The notes: generated by a model from the sequence alone, not told the origin. A stretch of 52,861 nt of DNA from JAYEPK01 sp048569615 (GCA_048569615.1 JBLIRK010000019.1:1-52861), one strand, 5' to 3'; shown: positions 9,079 to 18,890, counted from the stretch's first letter. Numbers and translations: made by a program.

Positions 9079-9867
9079 TCAGGCAATCTTGTTCATCGAA
9101 CCCTGGCGGTATCCGAGCGGATCTATCGAGAATCTCATCGGGGGAAGTTTTTCCCTGATCATGCTCCAATCCTCGGACAGTCTTACAGGATCCTCGACCT
9201 CGATGATCCCCAGTTCCTCACCGGTTGTTGCGGTGAACAGCCTCAGTCTAACTTCCTTAAAACCGAATGAGGAGATCCTCTGCTCGATCCTGTCGATCAA
9301 ATCCAGTTTCTCTTTTGTGATACTATCCCCGTAGGGTACCCTGGTCGCCAAGCAGGTCGTGGAAGGCCTGTCATGAATGGAAATGGACCTGCTCTTCAAT
9401 ATCCTCCTTGCCTCGTATTTCGAGATGCGGGCTTCCATCAATGGATGCCAAATGCCAAGCCTGTTCGAGGTTTCGATGCCCGGTCTGTAATCCCCTTCAT
9501 CCTCGATGAGGGTCCCGTCTGCAACAACACCGAATCCCTCTTCTTCGGCCTTCTTTATGATCTCTTCCATGATGATGCCCTTGCACAAACCGCATCTGTT
9601 CCTTGGATTGGCCGTTATCTCCCTGCGGTCCATCAGGTACATTTCAATTTCCAAGAGCCTGATCCCGATCTCGCGTGCCGTGGTCCGGGCGGACTCCATA
9701 TCATTCGATGGAAGAAAGGCGGAATTTACTATTACTGCAAGGGACCTGTCTCCGAGGGCATCCTTTGCGGCAAGTGCGGCGAGTGAGCTGTCCACACCAC
9801 CCGAGAACGCGACGGCCACTGCTCCTTTGCTCTTCATGATATCAAGGAGAATCGAATAATTTTCCAT
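9079..9867 (-). CDS. larE: LarE-family ATP-dependent sacrificial sulfur transferase
   Basis: PP-loop enzyme of 262 residues. Residues 22-28 are the pyrophosphatase loop SGGVDSS. NPRNRCGLCKG carries C92 and C95, and PSTTCLATRVPYG carries C172. In Lactiplantibacillus LarE a single cysteine donates its sulfur to the nickel-pincer cofactor precursor; other LarE proteins use three cysteines to hold a [4Fe-4S] cluster, and this set fits the second type. The start MENYSILLDIM at 9867 is chosen because upstream codons show no family similarity. No larB, larC or racemase gene is in the window, so the natural product may differ from the lactate racemase cofactor. Confidence 0.87.
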   Translation of the reverse strand: MENYSILLDIMKSKGAVAVAFSGGVDSSLAALAAKDALGDRSLAVIVNSAFLPSNDMESARTTAREIGIRLLEIEMYLMDRREITANPRNRCGLCKGIIMEEIIKKAEEEGFGVVADGTLIEDEGDYRPGIETSNRLGIWHPLMEARISKYEARRILKSRSISIHDRPSTTCLATRVPYGDSITKEKLDLIDRIEQRISSFGFKEVRLRLFTATTGEELGIIEVEDPVRLSEDWSMIREKLPPMRFSIDPLGYRQGSMNKIA

Positions 9868-9978
9868 AAAGGCTCCACTGCAGGTTGAGATATAACATTT
9901 ACCATTGAAATACCGTAGTGAAGCACGAGCTCCACCCGTGTCCGTATCCTGGGTAGATTCCAAACCCTCCGGGGAATG

Positions 9979-9987
9979 CTTATATAT
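9979..9987 (+). promoter_or_regulatory. TATA box, leaderless promoter of the HVO_0476-like gene
   Basis: CTTATATAT centred 26 bp before the ATG at 10009. Its position excludes the earlier in-frame ATGs at 9976 and 9994 as the translated start. Confidence 0.65.
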
Positions 9988-10008
9988 GATGATATGCTCG
10001 ACGGGGAT

Positions 10009-10617
10009 ATGACCGAGGGGACGGTTATATTCACATTCTGCGAGACCTGCAGTGAAGAAACCCCCCACCGAGTTCTCAAGGGAAGGATGGGTCCCACCCC
10101 CGAGAGCGGTTTCGACGGCACGGTCCAGTGCATAGAATGCAGATCGGTCCACAACGCTCAATTCCCGATGGAGAAACCGAGGAAAGTGAGGGCGGTGGTC
10201 TCCCATGGTGAGAACTCGGAAACGACATGGATCGAATTCTCACCACTTGAAGAGGTCCGAGTTAACGAGGAGCTGTACTTCGGAGAGCATAATCTGAAGA
10301 TCACCTCAATGGAGGCGGGGGGAAGGAGGGTCCGAAAAGCCAAGGCAAAGGACATCGACACCCTCTGGATGAAGGTCTTCGATACGGTCTGGGTCAAGGT
10401 CTCCATCGTGAGGGGGGAGAGCACGAAATCGGAGAAGGTCGAGGCCCCTCCCGACGAGGAATTTGCCGTGGGGGACATTCTCGAGTTCGGAAGGGACAAG
10501 GTCGTTATCGACAAGATCAAGACGGAGCGCTCAATGGTCTATAGGGAGGGAAATCCGGTGGAGGCAAGGGAGATAAAGCGGATCTATTCGAAGATCGTCA
10601 AGGAAAGACGCGGATGA
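10009..10617 (+). CDS. HVO_0476 family zinc-ribbon protein
   Basis: Conserved archaeal protein of 202 residues. The N-terminal zinc ribbon has FCETCSEETPHRVLKG and, about 28 residues later, CIECRSVHNA, giving two CxxC knuckles. The rest is a beta-rich domain with two halves, one around KVRAVVSHGENS and one around VWVKVSIVRGE, that look like tandem OB/SH3-like barrels. Nucleic-acid binding is plausible but unproven. Start at 10009 is set by the TATA box 26 bp upstream. It ends 7 nt from the convergent surface-protein gene. Confidence 0.82.
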   Translation: MTEGTVIFTFCETCSEETPHRVLKGRMGPTPESGFDGTVQCIECRSVHNAQFPMEKPRKVRAVVSHGENSETTWIEFSPLEEVRVNEELYFGEHNLKITSMEAGGRRVRKAKAKDIDTLWMKVFDTVWVKVSIVRGESTKSEKVEAPPDEEFAVGDILEFGRDKVVIDKIKTERSMVYREGNPVEAREIKRIYSKIVKERRG

Positions 10618-10624
10618 TACCAGG

Positions 10625-13600
10625 CTAAGGTCTCTCCTCTGCCGGAGGGAGGGCCGGGAATCCCCCGCTGATCGGTTGATACGGGGGAAGGTTCGCCTGC
10701 TGGTATCCATAGGGGGGAAGGTTGATCTGGGGAGGAGGTGCAGGTCTGTTGGACTCCCTGATGGCAAGTGCGGCGAATCCAAGGAACAATACAAGTCCTA
10801 TGACAAGCAGTACTATCGGTACCATGTCCAGGTCGAGTTCCTTCAGGGTGGACCCAGGATAGACGGTACCGACACTTGGATCAGTCCCGGCGTAATACTC
10901 CTCAAGATTGGAATAACCATCACCATCCAGGTCCTCATCGGCATCGTTCTTTTCCGGATCTAGACCGTATGTCAGCTCGAATGTATCGTTCATACCGTCT
11001 CCGTCGGTGTCCCGGAAATCCGGGTCGAGATCAAGGGCGGAATTGACCTGCAGCGGGAAGACCCTCTTGATGGTGTGAACCCCATCCTCAACCGTAAGCG
11101 TGATGAGGTGTTCCCCCTGGGACAGCTCCGTTTCGATATCAATGGAGAATCCGAACAGGCCGTCAATATTGGACATCCACGTTACCTTGATGTCCTCGTT
11201 TCCGTCCAGGTCCGTGACATCTGCCCGGAAGTGGATGGTCTGGTTATCGTAATGGACCTCCCCTGCCTCCGGTGAAACAACCTCGACCTCCGGGGTGACA
11301 TCGACCCTGATCCTGAATTCCTTAAGGATGTCTCTGCCGACCCTGTCCTTCGCCTCGAGTATCAGGATATTCCCATCGCCCTCGGTCCAATCCTTTGTGA
11401 TCTGAAAGGTGTATTCCTCGTAGCCCTGGGAGTTGTTGAACGGCTCACCCTCGAGCGGAATATCCGCGGAGAAGCTGTCTCCGTTGTTCTTCGAGTACCT
11501 ATAGCTTATGGCAGAGGGATCCACACCGGCTCCCTTCCAGTCATGGATGGATATCCTCAGGGGCGAGTACACATCTTTTATCCATTCGATAGTGGTTCCA
11601 TTCTCGTCGATCGCTGGTTCCTGGAGTGTGATGCTTGGTGCCCTGCTGTCAACCCAGACGGGGATCTCCTGGGATATCACCAGATCGGATTCAGCAATGT
11701 CCTGACCTTTTATCTCGATTAGATTCCCCCTGCCCTCAACCAATCTTGGCTCCAGTTCGATCTCCACCGAGTTCTTTGATTTACCGTAATAGAGCAGACT
11801 CTCCCAGCTTGAATAGGTGATCCCGTTTGTGGAAACCCTGTAGAATAGGGAAGGACCGTCGATCGGGGAAAGATCATCATCGATCCTGACCTTGATGGTC
11901 GGATTCGTGGACATGGTCCATTCGTTCTCCCCGGGATATACCAGTTCGAACCTCGGACCGGTCCTGTCCACGACTACCTTTCTTGTTAGCTTCTCACCAA
12001 CGTTCCCCACGAGATCAACCGCCTGGAGGGATACGATCAAGAGACCTTCGGGGAGAGGATCGTCAAATCCGAGCTGGATCGAGGCTGTGCCCGATTCCTT
12101 GTCCACCTCGGTCTGGAACTTTTCAAGGCGGTAGTCTCCGGTCTGCGCCACCACCCTGTAACCGCCAATTCCGGATTCGCCATCGGTTATGGTCTTCCAC
12201 CTGATGAAGAAGCTGTCATCATTATCATAGTAGGTATCCGTCTTGGAGTCATAGGTGGCCGGTTCCCCGTTGAGCGAATCTGCCAATATCTCCACCGTAT
12301 CGTTGACGATGGATCCGGGCGGTTGTGTGTCGACCTGGAGTGTGAAGGTGAAATTGCTGCTGATGCGGTTCTCCAGCGGAAAACCGATTACGGCAAAAGT
12401 GATGGTCATGACCGCTGTCTCTTCCACAGCCGTCCAGGGCAGGGAGAGGGCCCCGCCCTGAGGTATGTATGTGGTCTTCTCAGTGCCGAAGTTGTCGAAA
12501 ATAAACATAGAGAATATGGTGGGAGGAGGCTGGACATCCGACCGTTCGTAAAAGACCCTGAAACCGCTGAATCTGATGTTCTCCCCTCCGGCCACGTGGT
12601 CGTTCTCCTGGAGATACCTCTGATCTCCCTCTGCAGTTCTTACCTTCAGGCTCGTCCTGGACCACTCTACGTCGTTCTCCACTTTGTACAGACCACCATA
12701 GTCAACCGAGGAAGGTACGGCAGATTTGCCGGTGGCAAGCACCGTGACGTTCCTCTTATCCTCGGAGGGATAGGTGATCTTGAAATCCACATGGAAGAAG
12801 ACGGTCAGCGTATTGGTGTTCTTTTTCACGAATGCACAATCCGAGACAAGGAGGGCGGCGTGACCGACGCCCGTGATCTGGGAGAATGTGCGGTTGCTGT
12901 GGGAATACATCAATCTGATATTCTCCTGTCCAGGAAGGGAACCCAGGGTCATTATCACATTGAGAATGGAGTCCGCATCCTTGGAGTGGTAGATATCCGT
13001 GGAGAATATGTAGGGTTTGGAACCGGCGTAGACCTGCTCGTCCTTGTCGCCGTTCATCAGCCGTCCCTCTCCCACCTGAACGTCGTTCTTGGTGAAAGCT
13101 ATGGCAAAGGGTGTTGAGAACTTGTCAGTTGGGGTATACTGGTAATTGAAATATGGTATTCCGGTAGTTCCGTCGGGGCTGACTATGCCGGTGAAGACAT
13201 ATGATCCTATGGGAGTATTTGCGATGCTGGAATACTGGTATTTGATCATCCCTCCCTCGTAGAGGAGTGCCTGGAACCTCGATCCGCGGTCGGTGTTCCA
13301 TTCCACTATGAAGACCTTCTCCCCGTCTATTTCGGTCCTGAGGATGTACTGCCTGTCCCTGTTGGAGGTGCGGCAGGATTCCCAGTTCCAGTATACTGCC
13401 ATCAGCCCCCTGGGTGAGCTGCTTGAAGGAATGCCCGGGTATTGGTAATAATAGTAAAACGCGTTCCCGTCGTTCTCTATGAAGGACATTGCACCGTATG
13501 TGCTCAGGTATATTTTTGTGAAGGTCCGGCCGTAATATTCGAATGTGAATCCCAGGTCCACGTGGTTGAGGGCGTAGAAATTGTTGGTATCAAGTCCTTC

Positions 13601-13789
13601 GCTGTTGGGATCCCCCTTCACGTCGATGTAATTCGCCGTTAGTACAGGCTCGGGATCATTCCCGTCCGTATACCTGTAGCCTCCTCCATCTCTTTCGCCC
13701 TGGCTGGCTTCAGTGGTTTCAGTGTCTATCACAACAATAAGCGCTGACGCCACAAGTAAAAGGACCAGGAGCAATGACGGTGTCTTCAT
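10625..13789 (-). CDS. giant membrane-anchored surface protein with nidogen-like, Ig-like and TSP3 repeats
   Basis: Predicted exported protein of 1054 residues. A signal peptide (MKTPSLLLVLLLVASALIVV) is followed by a nidogen-like domain around VDLGFTFEYYGRTFTKIYLS. Several Ig-like/FN3-like segments follow with DRTGPRFELVYPGENEW and DSRAPSITLQEP boundaries. Near the C-terminus are calcium-binding type DTDGDGMND and DLDGDGYSN repeats, then one transmembrane helix and a 40-residue cytoplasmic tail rich in proline (NRPAPPPQINLPPYGYQQ). The start is placed at 13789, where the signal peptide begins. It belongs to the same architectural group as the genes at 13934 and 36319. Role is likely envelope structure or adhesion; no enzyme motif is visible. 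Confidence 0.8.
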   Translation of the reverse strand: MKTPSLLLVLLLVASALIVVIDTETTEASQGERDGGGYRYTDGNDPEPVLTANYIDVKGDPNSEGLDTNNFYALNHVDLGFTFEYYGRTFTKIYLSTYGAMSFIENDGNAFYYYYQYPGIPSSSSPRGLMAVYWNWESCRTSNRDRQYILRTEIDGEKVFIVEWNTDRGSRFQALLYEGGMIKYQYSSIANTPIGSYVFTGIVSPDGTTGIPYFNYQYTPTDKFSTPFAIAFTKNDVQVGEGRLMNGDKDEQVYAGSKPYIFSTDIYHSKDADSILNVIMTLGSLPGQENIRLMYSHSNRTFSQITGVGHAALLVSDCAFVKKNTNTLTVFFHVDFKITYPSEDKRNVTVLATGKSAVPSSVDYGGLYKVENDVEWSRTSLKVRTAEGDQRYLQENDHVAGGENIRFSGFRVFYERSDVQPPPTIFSMFIFDNFGTEKTTYIPQGGALSLPWTAVEETAVMTITFAVIGFPLENRISSNFTFTLQVDTQPPGSIVNDTVEILADSLNGEPATYDSKTDTYYDNDDSFFIRWKTITDGESGIGGYRVVAQTGDYRLEKFQTEVDKESGTASIQLGFDDPLPEGLLIVSLQAVDLVGNVGEKLTRKVVVDRTGPRFELVYPGENEWTMSTNPTIKVRIDDDLSPIDGPSLFYRVSTNGITYSSWESLLYYGKSKNSVEIELEPRLVEGRGNLIEIKGQDIAESDLVISQEIPVWVDSRAPSITLQEPAIDENGTTIEWIKDVYSPLRISIHDWKGAGVDPSAISYRYSKNNGDSFSADIPLEGEPFNNSQGYEEYTFQITKDWTEGDGNILILEAKDRVGRDILKEFRIRVDVTPEVEVVSPEAGEVHYDNQTIHFRADVTDLDGNEDIKVTWMSNIDGLFGFSIDIETELSQGEHLITLTVEDGVHTIKRVFPLQVNSALDLDPDFRDTDGDGMNDTFELTYGLDPEKNDADEDLDGDGYSNLEEYYAGTDPSVGTVYPGSTLKELDLDMVPIVLLVIGLVLFLGFAALAIRESNRPAPPPQINLPPYGYQQANLPPYQPISGGFPALPPAEERP

Positions 13790-13877
13790 AGTGCTATCCT
13801 CCAATAGGCTGGACCATGGATCGGTCAACATCTAGGCACACTTACGGGCATAAGGTTTTCGGTTAGTTGGTTACATG

Positions 13878-13886
13878 GTATATAAC
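13878..13886 (-). promoter_or_regulatory. TATA box for the 10625-13789 surface protein
   Basis: Minus-strand GTTATATAC in the spacer between the two giant genes; predicted start near 13855, leaving a leader of about 65 nt, so the two surface genes are probably transcribed separately. Confidence 0.5.
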
Positions 13887-13933
13887 ATAGACCCCTGCGA
13901 ATTTTTTATTCCCTTTCAAGATCATATGAGCGT

Positions 13934-16900
13934 TCATTCCTCATCTTCACCTTCCCTGAAGAAGCTCGATTCCATCCTTTCCCTCTCCATTTTCCTTCTT
14001 TGGTAGAGTGAAAAGACTATGAGACCCATTATCACAAGGACGGCGATGAATATCGAGAGGAAGAGGACCAGTGAATGATTGATCTTTTCATCCTCACCCT
14101 CCGAAGCCGGCGTTCCCTGCCTGTACTCGTTTAGATTGGATGTTCCGTCCCCGTCCAGGTCCCAATCGGCATCCTCGGGGTCGAGAGGGTCGAGACCGTA
14201 TTTCAGCTCCCATTCGTCGGGCATACCGTCTCCATCATCATCAGTATCGATGTTGTTCCCCTTTCCGTCATCGTCTGTATCCACGGATTCCGTTGGGTCC
14301 TCCGGGAACCAGTCAAGATCGTCTGGGACACCGTCATCATCTGTATCAATATCGTAGGAGGGCTGACCGGCTTTGAAGGACCATTCGAAAGGGGGAAGAT
14401 CTTGTCCCTTTTCAGATTCGATTCCGGAGAGGTTCATCGTGTAGCTGTAGTTTGATATCAGAGGCCGAATATTTCTTATCTGAAGTGACATCTCCTGAGG
14501 GAAATAGGTCATTTCAAGCTTGACCTCCCTGTCGGTACGTTCCTCCAAGAGTATGACGGACTCGGATGTCATCGTATCGCTGTCCATGGGCAGATCGAAC
14601 TTGACCCTAATGGATGGCCAGATGTCGACGCTGTTCCCCTGCGGAACCCACTGCCTCACCCGCGGAACACCCGTGTCCGGCCTTGTTTTGAAATAGTAAT
14701 CGAAATTGCTCGGAGAACCGACACCCTCTCCGTCCAGATTGTTGCCTGAGGTGTCTGTTATCCTTGCGGTCAGAACAAGGTGGTATTCCGATCCGAACTG
14801 CAAAGGGGTCGAGGGTCTCCACTGGACCTCCTCTGCCCTTACCAGGGAGATTGTCCCTTGGATCCTCTTGTTGTCCGGACCCAGGACATAGAGGTTCTCC
14901 TGGGATAATGTCGTTGTTGCTACCGGTTTGCTCAACACTATGTTGAGGGAAGCATCCGCGAACGCATTGGACATCCCACCTTCGACCGTGACGAATTGGA
15001 CCCTCGGAAGGTCCTTCACAACAACAGGATGGTTGATGATTATCGCCCGTGAATAAACTATCACAGGATCGTTGACGCCGTCATCGATTGTGGCGTTTAT
15101 GGTATAACCTCCATCCGGAAGTCCTGTCGTATTCCAGTAATAGACCTGCTCTCCTCCCGACACTGCTGTATCTCCTGAATGAAGGAATACCTGTCCGGCC
15201 GGATCGAGGTCCGTATCGTAGTAAAGTGTGTAATAAGCAGTATCCTCTAGGTCCGAGGATATCCAACTCAGGGTATAGAGCGTATCCGCTTCGTCCTTTT
15301 CACCGTCAGGTTCGATGAACGTGAATACAGGTGCCTGATTGGGGTCCGTTCTGATGGAGATGGGGGTCGAATAGTTTCTGTTCCTAATGCTATCCTTGAC
15401 CATCATCCTGAACTGGTAGAGAGTATCGGGTTCGAGACCGCTGAAAGTCACCTGGTTGTCAAGCCTATCGGTTATTGCTGCGTTGTTGATGTACTCATCT
15501 GGAACATCTGCGGTGCCTTTTCCATAGGTCAGATAGTATCCCTTGAACTCGATGTCCGGGGAAACCGGCCATTTCAGGGTTATTTGGTTCCATCCCTTCC
15601 CTACAAGTTGAAGACCAAGCGCTTTGGGTTTCAAGGGCATGTCATCGGGACCCCTGGCCTTTGCAGTGTACGGGTCCGCATCCTCGTTGATATCATTTGA
15701 CGGATTCGGGTCCGACCTGTGGTCGGACCAGAAGATCTGGGCCTCACCCTCATAACCGATTACAGCAACGGTCTCCCGGTACATCTCTGCATGATAGATG
15801 TTGATATCGTTGATGAATGTGCCAAGGTCTATGGAATCATCGATGATATGGTCCTGGGTCAGCTTCATACCGTTCCTTGAAATGTAACCCGCTCTGATAA
15901 GGTAGAAATTCCGGACATCCAGTTCGGTCCATGCGATGGCAAACGCGCCTTCAACATAATCCAGCCTTGGGATGAACTGGTCCAGTCGGGACAGGTTGCT
16001 GTTCACGGCTATGACCGGCTCCTCCATTTCCCCGTTCCAGGTGGGTGATCCTGCCCATCCGAGGGAGTACATCACCCTCCATCCGTTGAGGCTGGTTTCC
16101 TGCCATACAACCGCAACATCCCCTCCCGCCGAGAATGCCATGTCAGGGTATTTCCTCTTCACGTCAGGGTTCTCTGCGCTCACTTTCACATTTTTCCGGA
16201 AAGACAATCCGTCCTTGGATGTAGTGAAATAGATTCCGCTTCCCGTCCCGGCCATGGAATCACCGTTCCTAAGGTCCTCCCAGATGATGCCAACCGCCCC
16301 TGATGGTGAAACGGTCATTCGCGGGTTAAGCTGATCCTCTTCGGTCGTATCGTCATTTAGCTGGACCGGTGTCGAAAATGTTTTCCCCCCGTCTCTGGAG
16401 CGCGTGAACATGATGTCCTTCTGTATCCTGCTGCCTCCGTCCTTCATCGATTCCTCGACATAAACAATGCACAATCCCGCTGTCTGGGACCACCTGATTC
16501 TTGGTTCGCTCACCATCCCTGTTATTCCGGTGATGATCTTGCTGTTGTTCCACGTGTTCCCCGAATCACGGGATGTGGACATCCTTACCCTGAAATCTCC
16601 GGTCCGGTCGTCCATCCATATGCAGTAGAGACTGCCATCGCCGCCTGCGGTTACGGACGGATGGTACATCTTCTCGTCCTCACCAGGGCCGTCGCTCACT
16701 ATTATGTCATTGTTGTTCATCTGGCCGTCTCCCCAGGAAGTGCCGTTCAGGGATTTGGAGAACCTGATCTGATGCACCTCGTCCCTGTCGTCTCCCCATA
16801 CGGCGAAATATCTGCCGTCCTCATCGGATGATACGTCCAGGTCCCATTGCTCCTCAGCAGAGGGCTCGTAATCCTGGATCTCACGGTTCACGGGATAATT

Positions 16901-17002
16901 TCCGCTCCTGGGGGCCCTTGTCGGTTGCGGATCGACCGCAGGCACCGCCATTGTGAGCAGAAGTAATGTGGAAATGATCAAAGCCAGACCAGAGACTTTC
17001 AT
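13934..17002 (-). CDS. giant membrane-anchored surface protein with BNR-like propeller, FN3, Big_5-like and TSP3 repeats
   Basis: Exported protein of 1022 residues with a signal peptide at MKVSGLALIISTLLLLTMAV. Residues about 45-440 hold six or seven BNR/sialidase-type units (SKSLNGTSW, STSRDSGNTW, TRSRDGGKTF, TTSKDGLSF), typical of a beta-propeller; no sialidase arginine triad can be assigned. Then come an FN3 domain ending LEPDTLYQFRMMVKD, a Big_5-like Ig domain (SEYHLVLTARITDTSGNNLDG), a run of DTDDDGVPD-type calcium-binding repeats, one transmembrane helix, and a short charged tail ending EGEDEE. The start at 17002 fits the signal peptide and an AAGGTG site. Probable surface adhesin or envelope protein. 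Confidence 0.8.
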   Translation of the reverse strand: MKVSGLALIISTLLLLTMAVPAVDPQPTRAPRSGNYPVNREIQDYEPSAEEQWDLDVSSDEDGRYFAVWGDDRDEVHQIRFSKSLNGTSWGDGQMNNNDIIVSDGPGEDEKMYHPSVTAGGDGSLYCIWMDDRTGDFRVRMSTSRDSGNTWNNSKIITGITGMVSEPRIRWSQTAGLCIVYVEESMKDGGSRIQKDIMFTRSRDGGKTFSTPVQLNDDTTEEDQLNPRMTVSPSGAVGIIWEDLRNGDSMAGTGSGIYFTTSKDGLSFRKNVKVSAENPDVKRKYPDMAFSAGGDVAVVWQETSLNGWRVMYSLGWAGSPTWNGEMEEPVIAVNSNLSRLDQFIPRLDYVEGAFAIAWTELDVRNFYLIRAGYISRNGMKLTQDHIIDDSIDLGTFINDINIYHAEMYRETVAVIGYEGEAQIFWSDHRSDPNPSNDINEDADPYTAKARGPDDMPLKPKALGLQLVGKGWNQITLKWPVSPDIEFKGYYLTYGKGTADVPDEYINNAAITDRLDNQVTFSGLEPDTLYQFRMMVKDSIRNRNYSTPISIRTDPNQAPVFTFIEPDGEKDEADTLYTLSWISSDLEDTAYYTLYYDTDLDPAGQVFLHSGDTAVSGGEQVYYWNTTGLPDGGYTINATIDDGVNDPVIVYSRAIIINHPVVVKDLPRVQFVTVEGGMSNAFADASLNIVLSKPVATTTLSQENLYVLGPDNKRIQGTISLVRAEEVQWRPSTPLQFGSEYHLVLTARITDTSGNNLDGEGVGSPSNFDYYFKTRPDTGVPRVRQWVPQGNSVDIWPSIRVKFDLPMDSDTMTSESVILLEERTDREVKLEMTYFPQEMSLQIRNIRPLISNYSYTMNLSGIESEKGQDLPPFEWSFKAGQPSYDIDTDDDGVPDDLDWFPEDPTESVDTDDDGKGNNIDTDDDGDGMPDEWELKYGLDPLDPEDADWDLDGDGTSNLNEYRQGTPASEGEDEKINHSLVLFLSIFIAVLVIMGLIVFSLYQRRKMERERMESSFFREGEDEE

Positions 17003-17080
17003 TTGAACACCTTCGCTTCTTCCTGCCGAACATGGACTGCCGTCCAATAAAACCTTATCCTTCATATGTGTATGAAATAA

Positions 17081-18862
17081 TTATCTGTTCTTTTCAACTG
17101 GTTCCGCTCCCTCGTTTCCCAGATCCACATATTCCGTTACCCATCCCTCCACCCCAAACCGGTCCAGTTGATGCATGCTCCTTATCGGCATCGATCGGAA
17201 GATCCCAGCAGCTCTCTTGTGGGATACACCAGGAAGGCATTGCAGGTCCCTGAAGGACATTGAGTTGATCCTCACCGGGACCTCTATTCCGGTGAGGGAC
17301 CTGCTGGAATGCCTGGTTATGACAATATCCCTGAAAGAATCCAGCCCGGTCCTGTGTGATATTCCCACCAGAATGGGGTAAGATCCGATCTGCCTTCCGA
17401 AGAATGTGTGGCCGGATGCGGCTTCAATGAAAACACCCCTCAAGACGGTCCTTTCCGGGACCACCAGTCCCATGAACAAGGGGTCCATCTCTCCCCTGAC
17501 CTTTTCCTTGAAATCCTTGAACGACTTGAGCAATGCTCCATCAAGCAGCGGGCTGATCGCCGCTCCTTCGGGACCGGACAGCCTTACACCGCGTATATTG
17601 ATCCTTCTGAGAAGAAGCCGGGATGACAGAAGCCCCTTAAGGAAATCCAGGTCCATACGGAAACTTTCGGGCGTCTGCCCCCGGAGACCTCCAAGGAAGT
17701 TCAATCCGGGAAGGAGCCTTGGCATTCCATTCTCACCCCTGTCCGCTCCTATCTCGTTCATCAGCATTACTGCCGCACGAGCCTCCTCGGGACCTGCGTT
17801 TAGGTTGGATGCTTCCCTTACCTCCGGATCGGTCGATTCCAGCCCCAGGGCGAGGACAGTTCCGGGTGTCGTATGGCGGACCAGGACCTCGAGCACTCTT
17901 TTTGTTTCCTCCGGGTGGTGAAAGGCAACCGCAGGATTGGCATTGTCCGTATGTACTATACCCGTGTCAATGCCGAGACGGCGTCCCAGGCTCAAAGCTT
18001 TACTCACTCCCAGGCCTTCATGAAGGGCTTCTTTTGCACCGGACATGAGTTCCTCCACAATGCGCGGATCCGGTCTAGGCGCTTCCTCCCTCCCGATCTG
18101 GTCCGACCCATATGAGAGGAGGTCGGATTGACCTCCTATCCGAATGTTCTCGGTCCCCTTCCTTGAAAGGGCTCTGACCTCGTCAACGACTTCAAGGGGT
18201 TCCCTGGTCTGATGGGGCCCCTTCCCCGGTTCGGAACAAAAGGAGCACCCACCCGTTATGAACCTGGGACAGCCCCTTGTCGTTTCTATCTCGCATATCA
18301 GGGGAAAAGGATGGTCGGGGTGTTTCTCCACGATGAAGGCTCCCTCCTTGAGATGATGGCTCCATTCCTCCTCCGTTCTGTCCCTATCAGCAGGCTTTCC
18401 TGAGGATGCCAGCGATTCCCCCAGGACGCCGGGATCGCCTCCGATCCTAAGGGAATGGGTGGTCCGTGTTCCTTTCGCGGCGGGTCCGCACACGACCATT
18501 TCCGGCCCCTCCAGAGAATCCTCCAGCTCCAGGACCTCCCTGTTGGATATGGGCGTCCCCCTCAGGTATTTGCCGGGGACTACACACCCCGAAAGCAGAA
18601 CTATCCATTCCAGATGGGGACTCCAGGGAATTCTCCCGTCTTTTCCCCTGATGGACCTCCATTGGTCGACCGTGATATAACCCACCTCATCCTCCTCAGC
18701 ACCTCCTGAAACAAGACCTCCGGCAATCGATCTTGCCTGGGGAGATAGGAATGGGGGAACGCCCAATGCTGCGGGTTCGTCCACGTATCCGTCCAATATG
18801 AGATATGTCCAGGCATTCTCTATCCTGCCGGTTCTCCGGGCTCCCATGGGTCTGACCATCAT
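17081..18862 (-). CDS. COG1031-type radical SAM protein with C-terminal helix-hairpin-helix
   Basis: Radical SAM protein of 593 residues. The N-terminal domain contains ILDGYVDEPAALGVPPFLSP. The cluster motif is RGCPRFITGGCSFC, with C198, C206 and C209 (C-x7-C-x2-C rather than C-x3-C-x2-C), a spacing I associate with COG1031. The SAM barrel follows, with TGIVHTDNANPAV and LGLESTDPEVREASNLN. The C-terminus carries an HhH-like LPGVSHKRAAGIF. Substrate and reaction are unknown. The start at 18862 (MMVRPMGARR) is chosen from a TATA-like box at 18881-18890. It is divergent from an endonuclease III relative. Confidence 0.83.
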   Translation of the reverse strand: MMVRPMGARRTGRIENAWTYLILDGYVDEPAALGVPPFLSPQARSIAGGLVSGGAEEDEVGYITVDQWRSIRGKDGRIPWSPHLEWIVLLSGCVVPGKYLRGTPISNREVLELEDSLEGPEMVVCGPAAKGTRTTHSLRIGGDPGVLGESLASSGKPADRDRTEEEWSHHLKEGAFIVEKHPDHPFPLICEIETTRGCPRFITGGCSFCSEPGKGPHQTREPLEVVDEVRALSRKGTENIRIGGQSDLLSYGSDQIGREEAPRPDPRIVEELMSGAKEALHEGLGVSKALSLGRRLGIDTGIVHTDNANPAVAFHHPEETKRVLEVLVRHTTPGTVLALGLESTDPEVREASNLNAGPEEARAAVMLMNEIGADRGENGMPRLLPGLNFLGGLRGQTPESFRMDLDFLKGLLSSRLLLRRINIRGVRLSGPEGAAISPLLDGALLKSFKDFKEKVRGEMDPLFMGLVVPERTVLRGVFIEAASGHTFFGRQIGSYPILVGISHRTGLDSFRDIVITRHSSRSLTGIEVPVRINSMSFRDLQCLPGVSHKRAAGIFRSMPIRSMHQLDRFGVEGWVTEYVDLGNEGAEPVEKNR

Positions 18863-18880
18863 GGATGGTATGGAGTGCAT

Positions 18881-18890
18881 GTTTTTTAAC
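18881..18890. promoter_or_regulatory. shared TATA-like element between radical SAM and endonuclease III-like genes
   Basis: GTTTTTTAAC lies about 24 bp upstream of the minus-strand start at 18862 and about 33 bp upstream of the plus-strand ATG at 18919. It is the only AT-rich element in the 56-bp gap and may serve both directions. Confidence 0.4.

Noticed and set aside
9868..10206. N-terminal extension of LarE
   Set aside because: It overlaps the promoter and start of the divergent HVO_0476-like gene and shows no family similarity; the PP-loop domain begins properly at 9867.
10625..13789. Long open frames on the opposite strand of the giant genes
   Set aside because: They follow the codon structure of the true genes, lack family motifs, and have no promoter or ribosome site.
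14160..14345. DNA repeat array at the TSP3-encoding segment
   Set aside because: The repetition is due to DxDxDG protein repeats; spacing is irregular and there are no conserved DNA repeats as in CRISPR.
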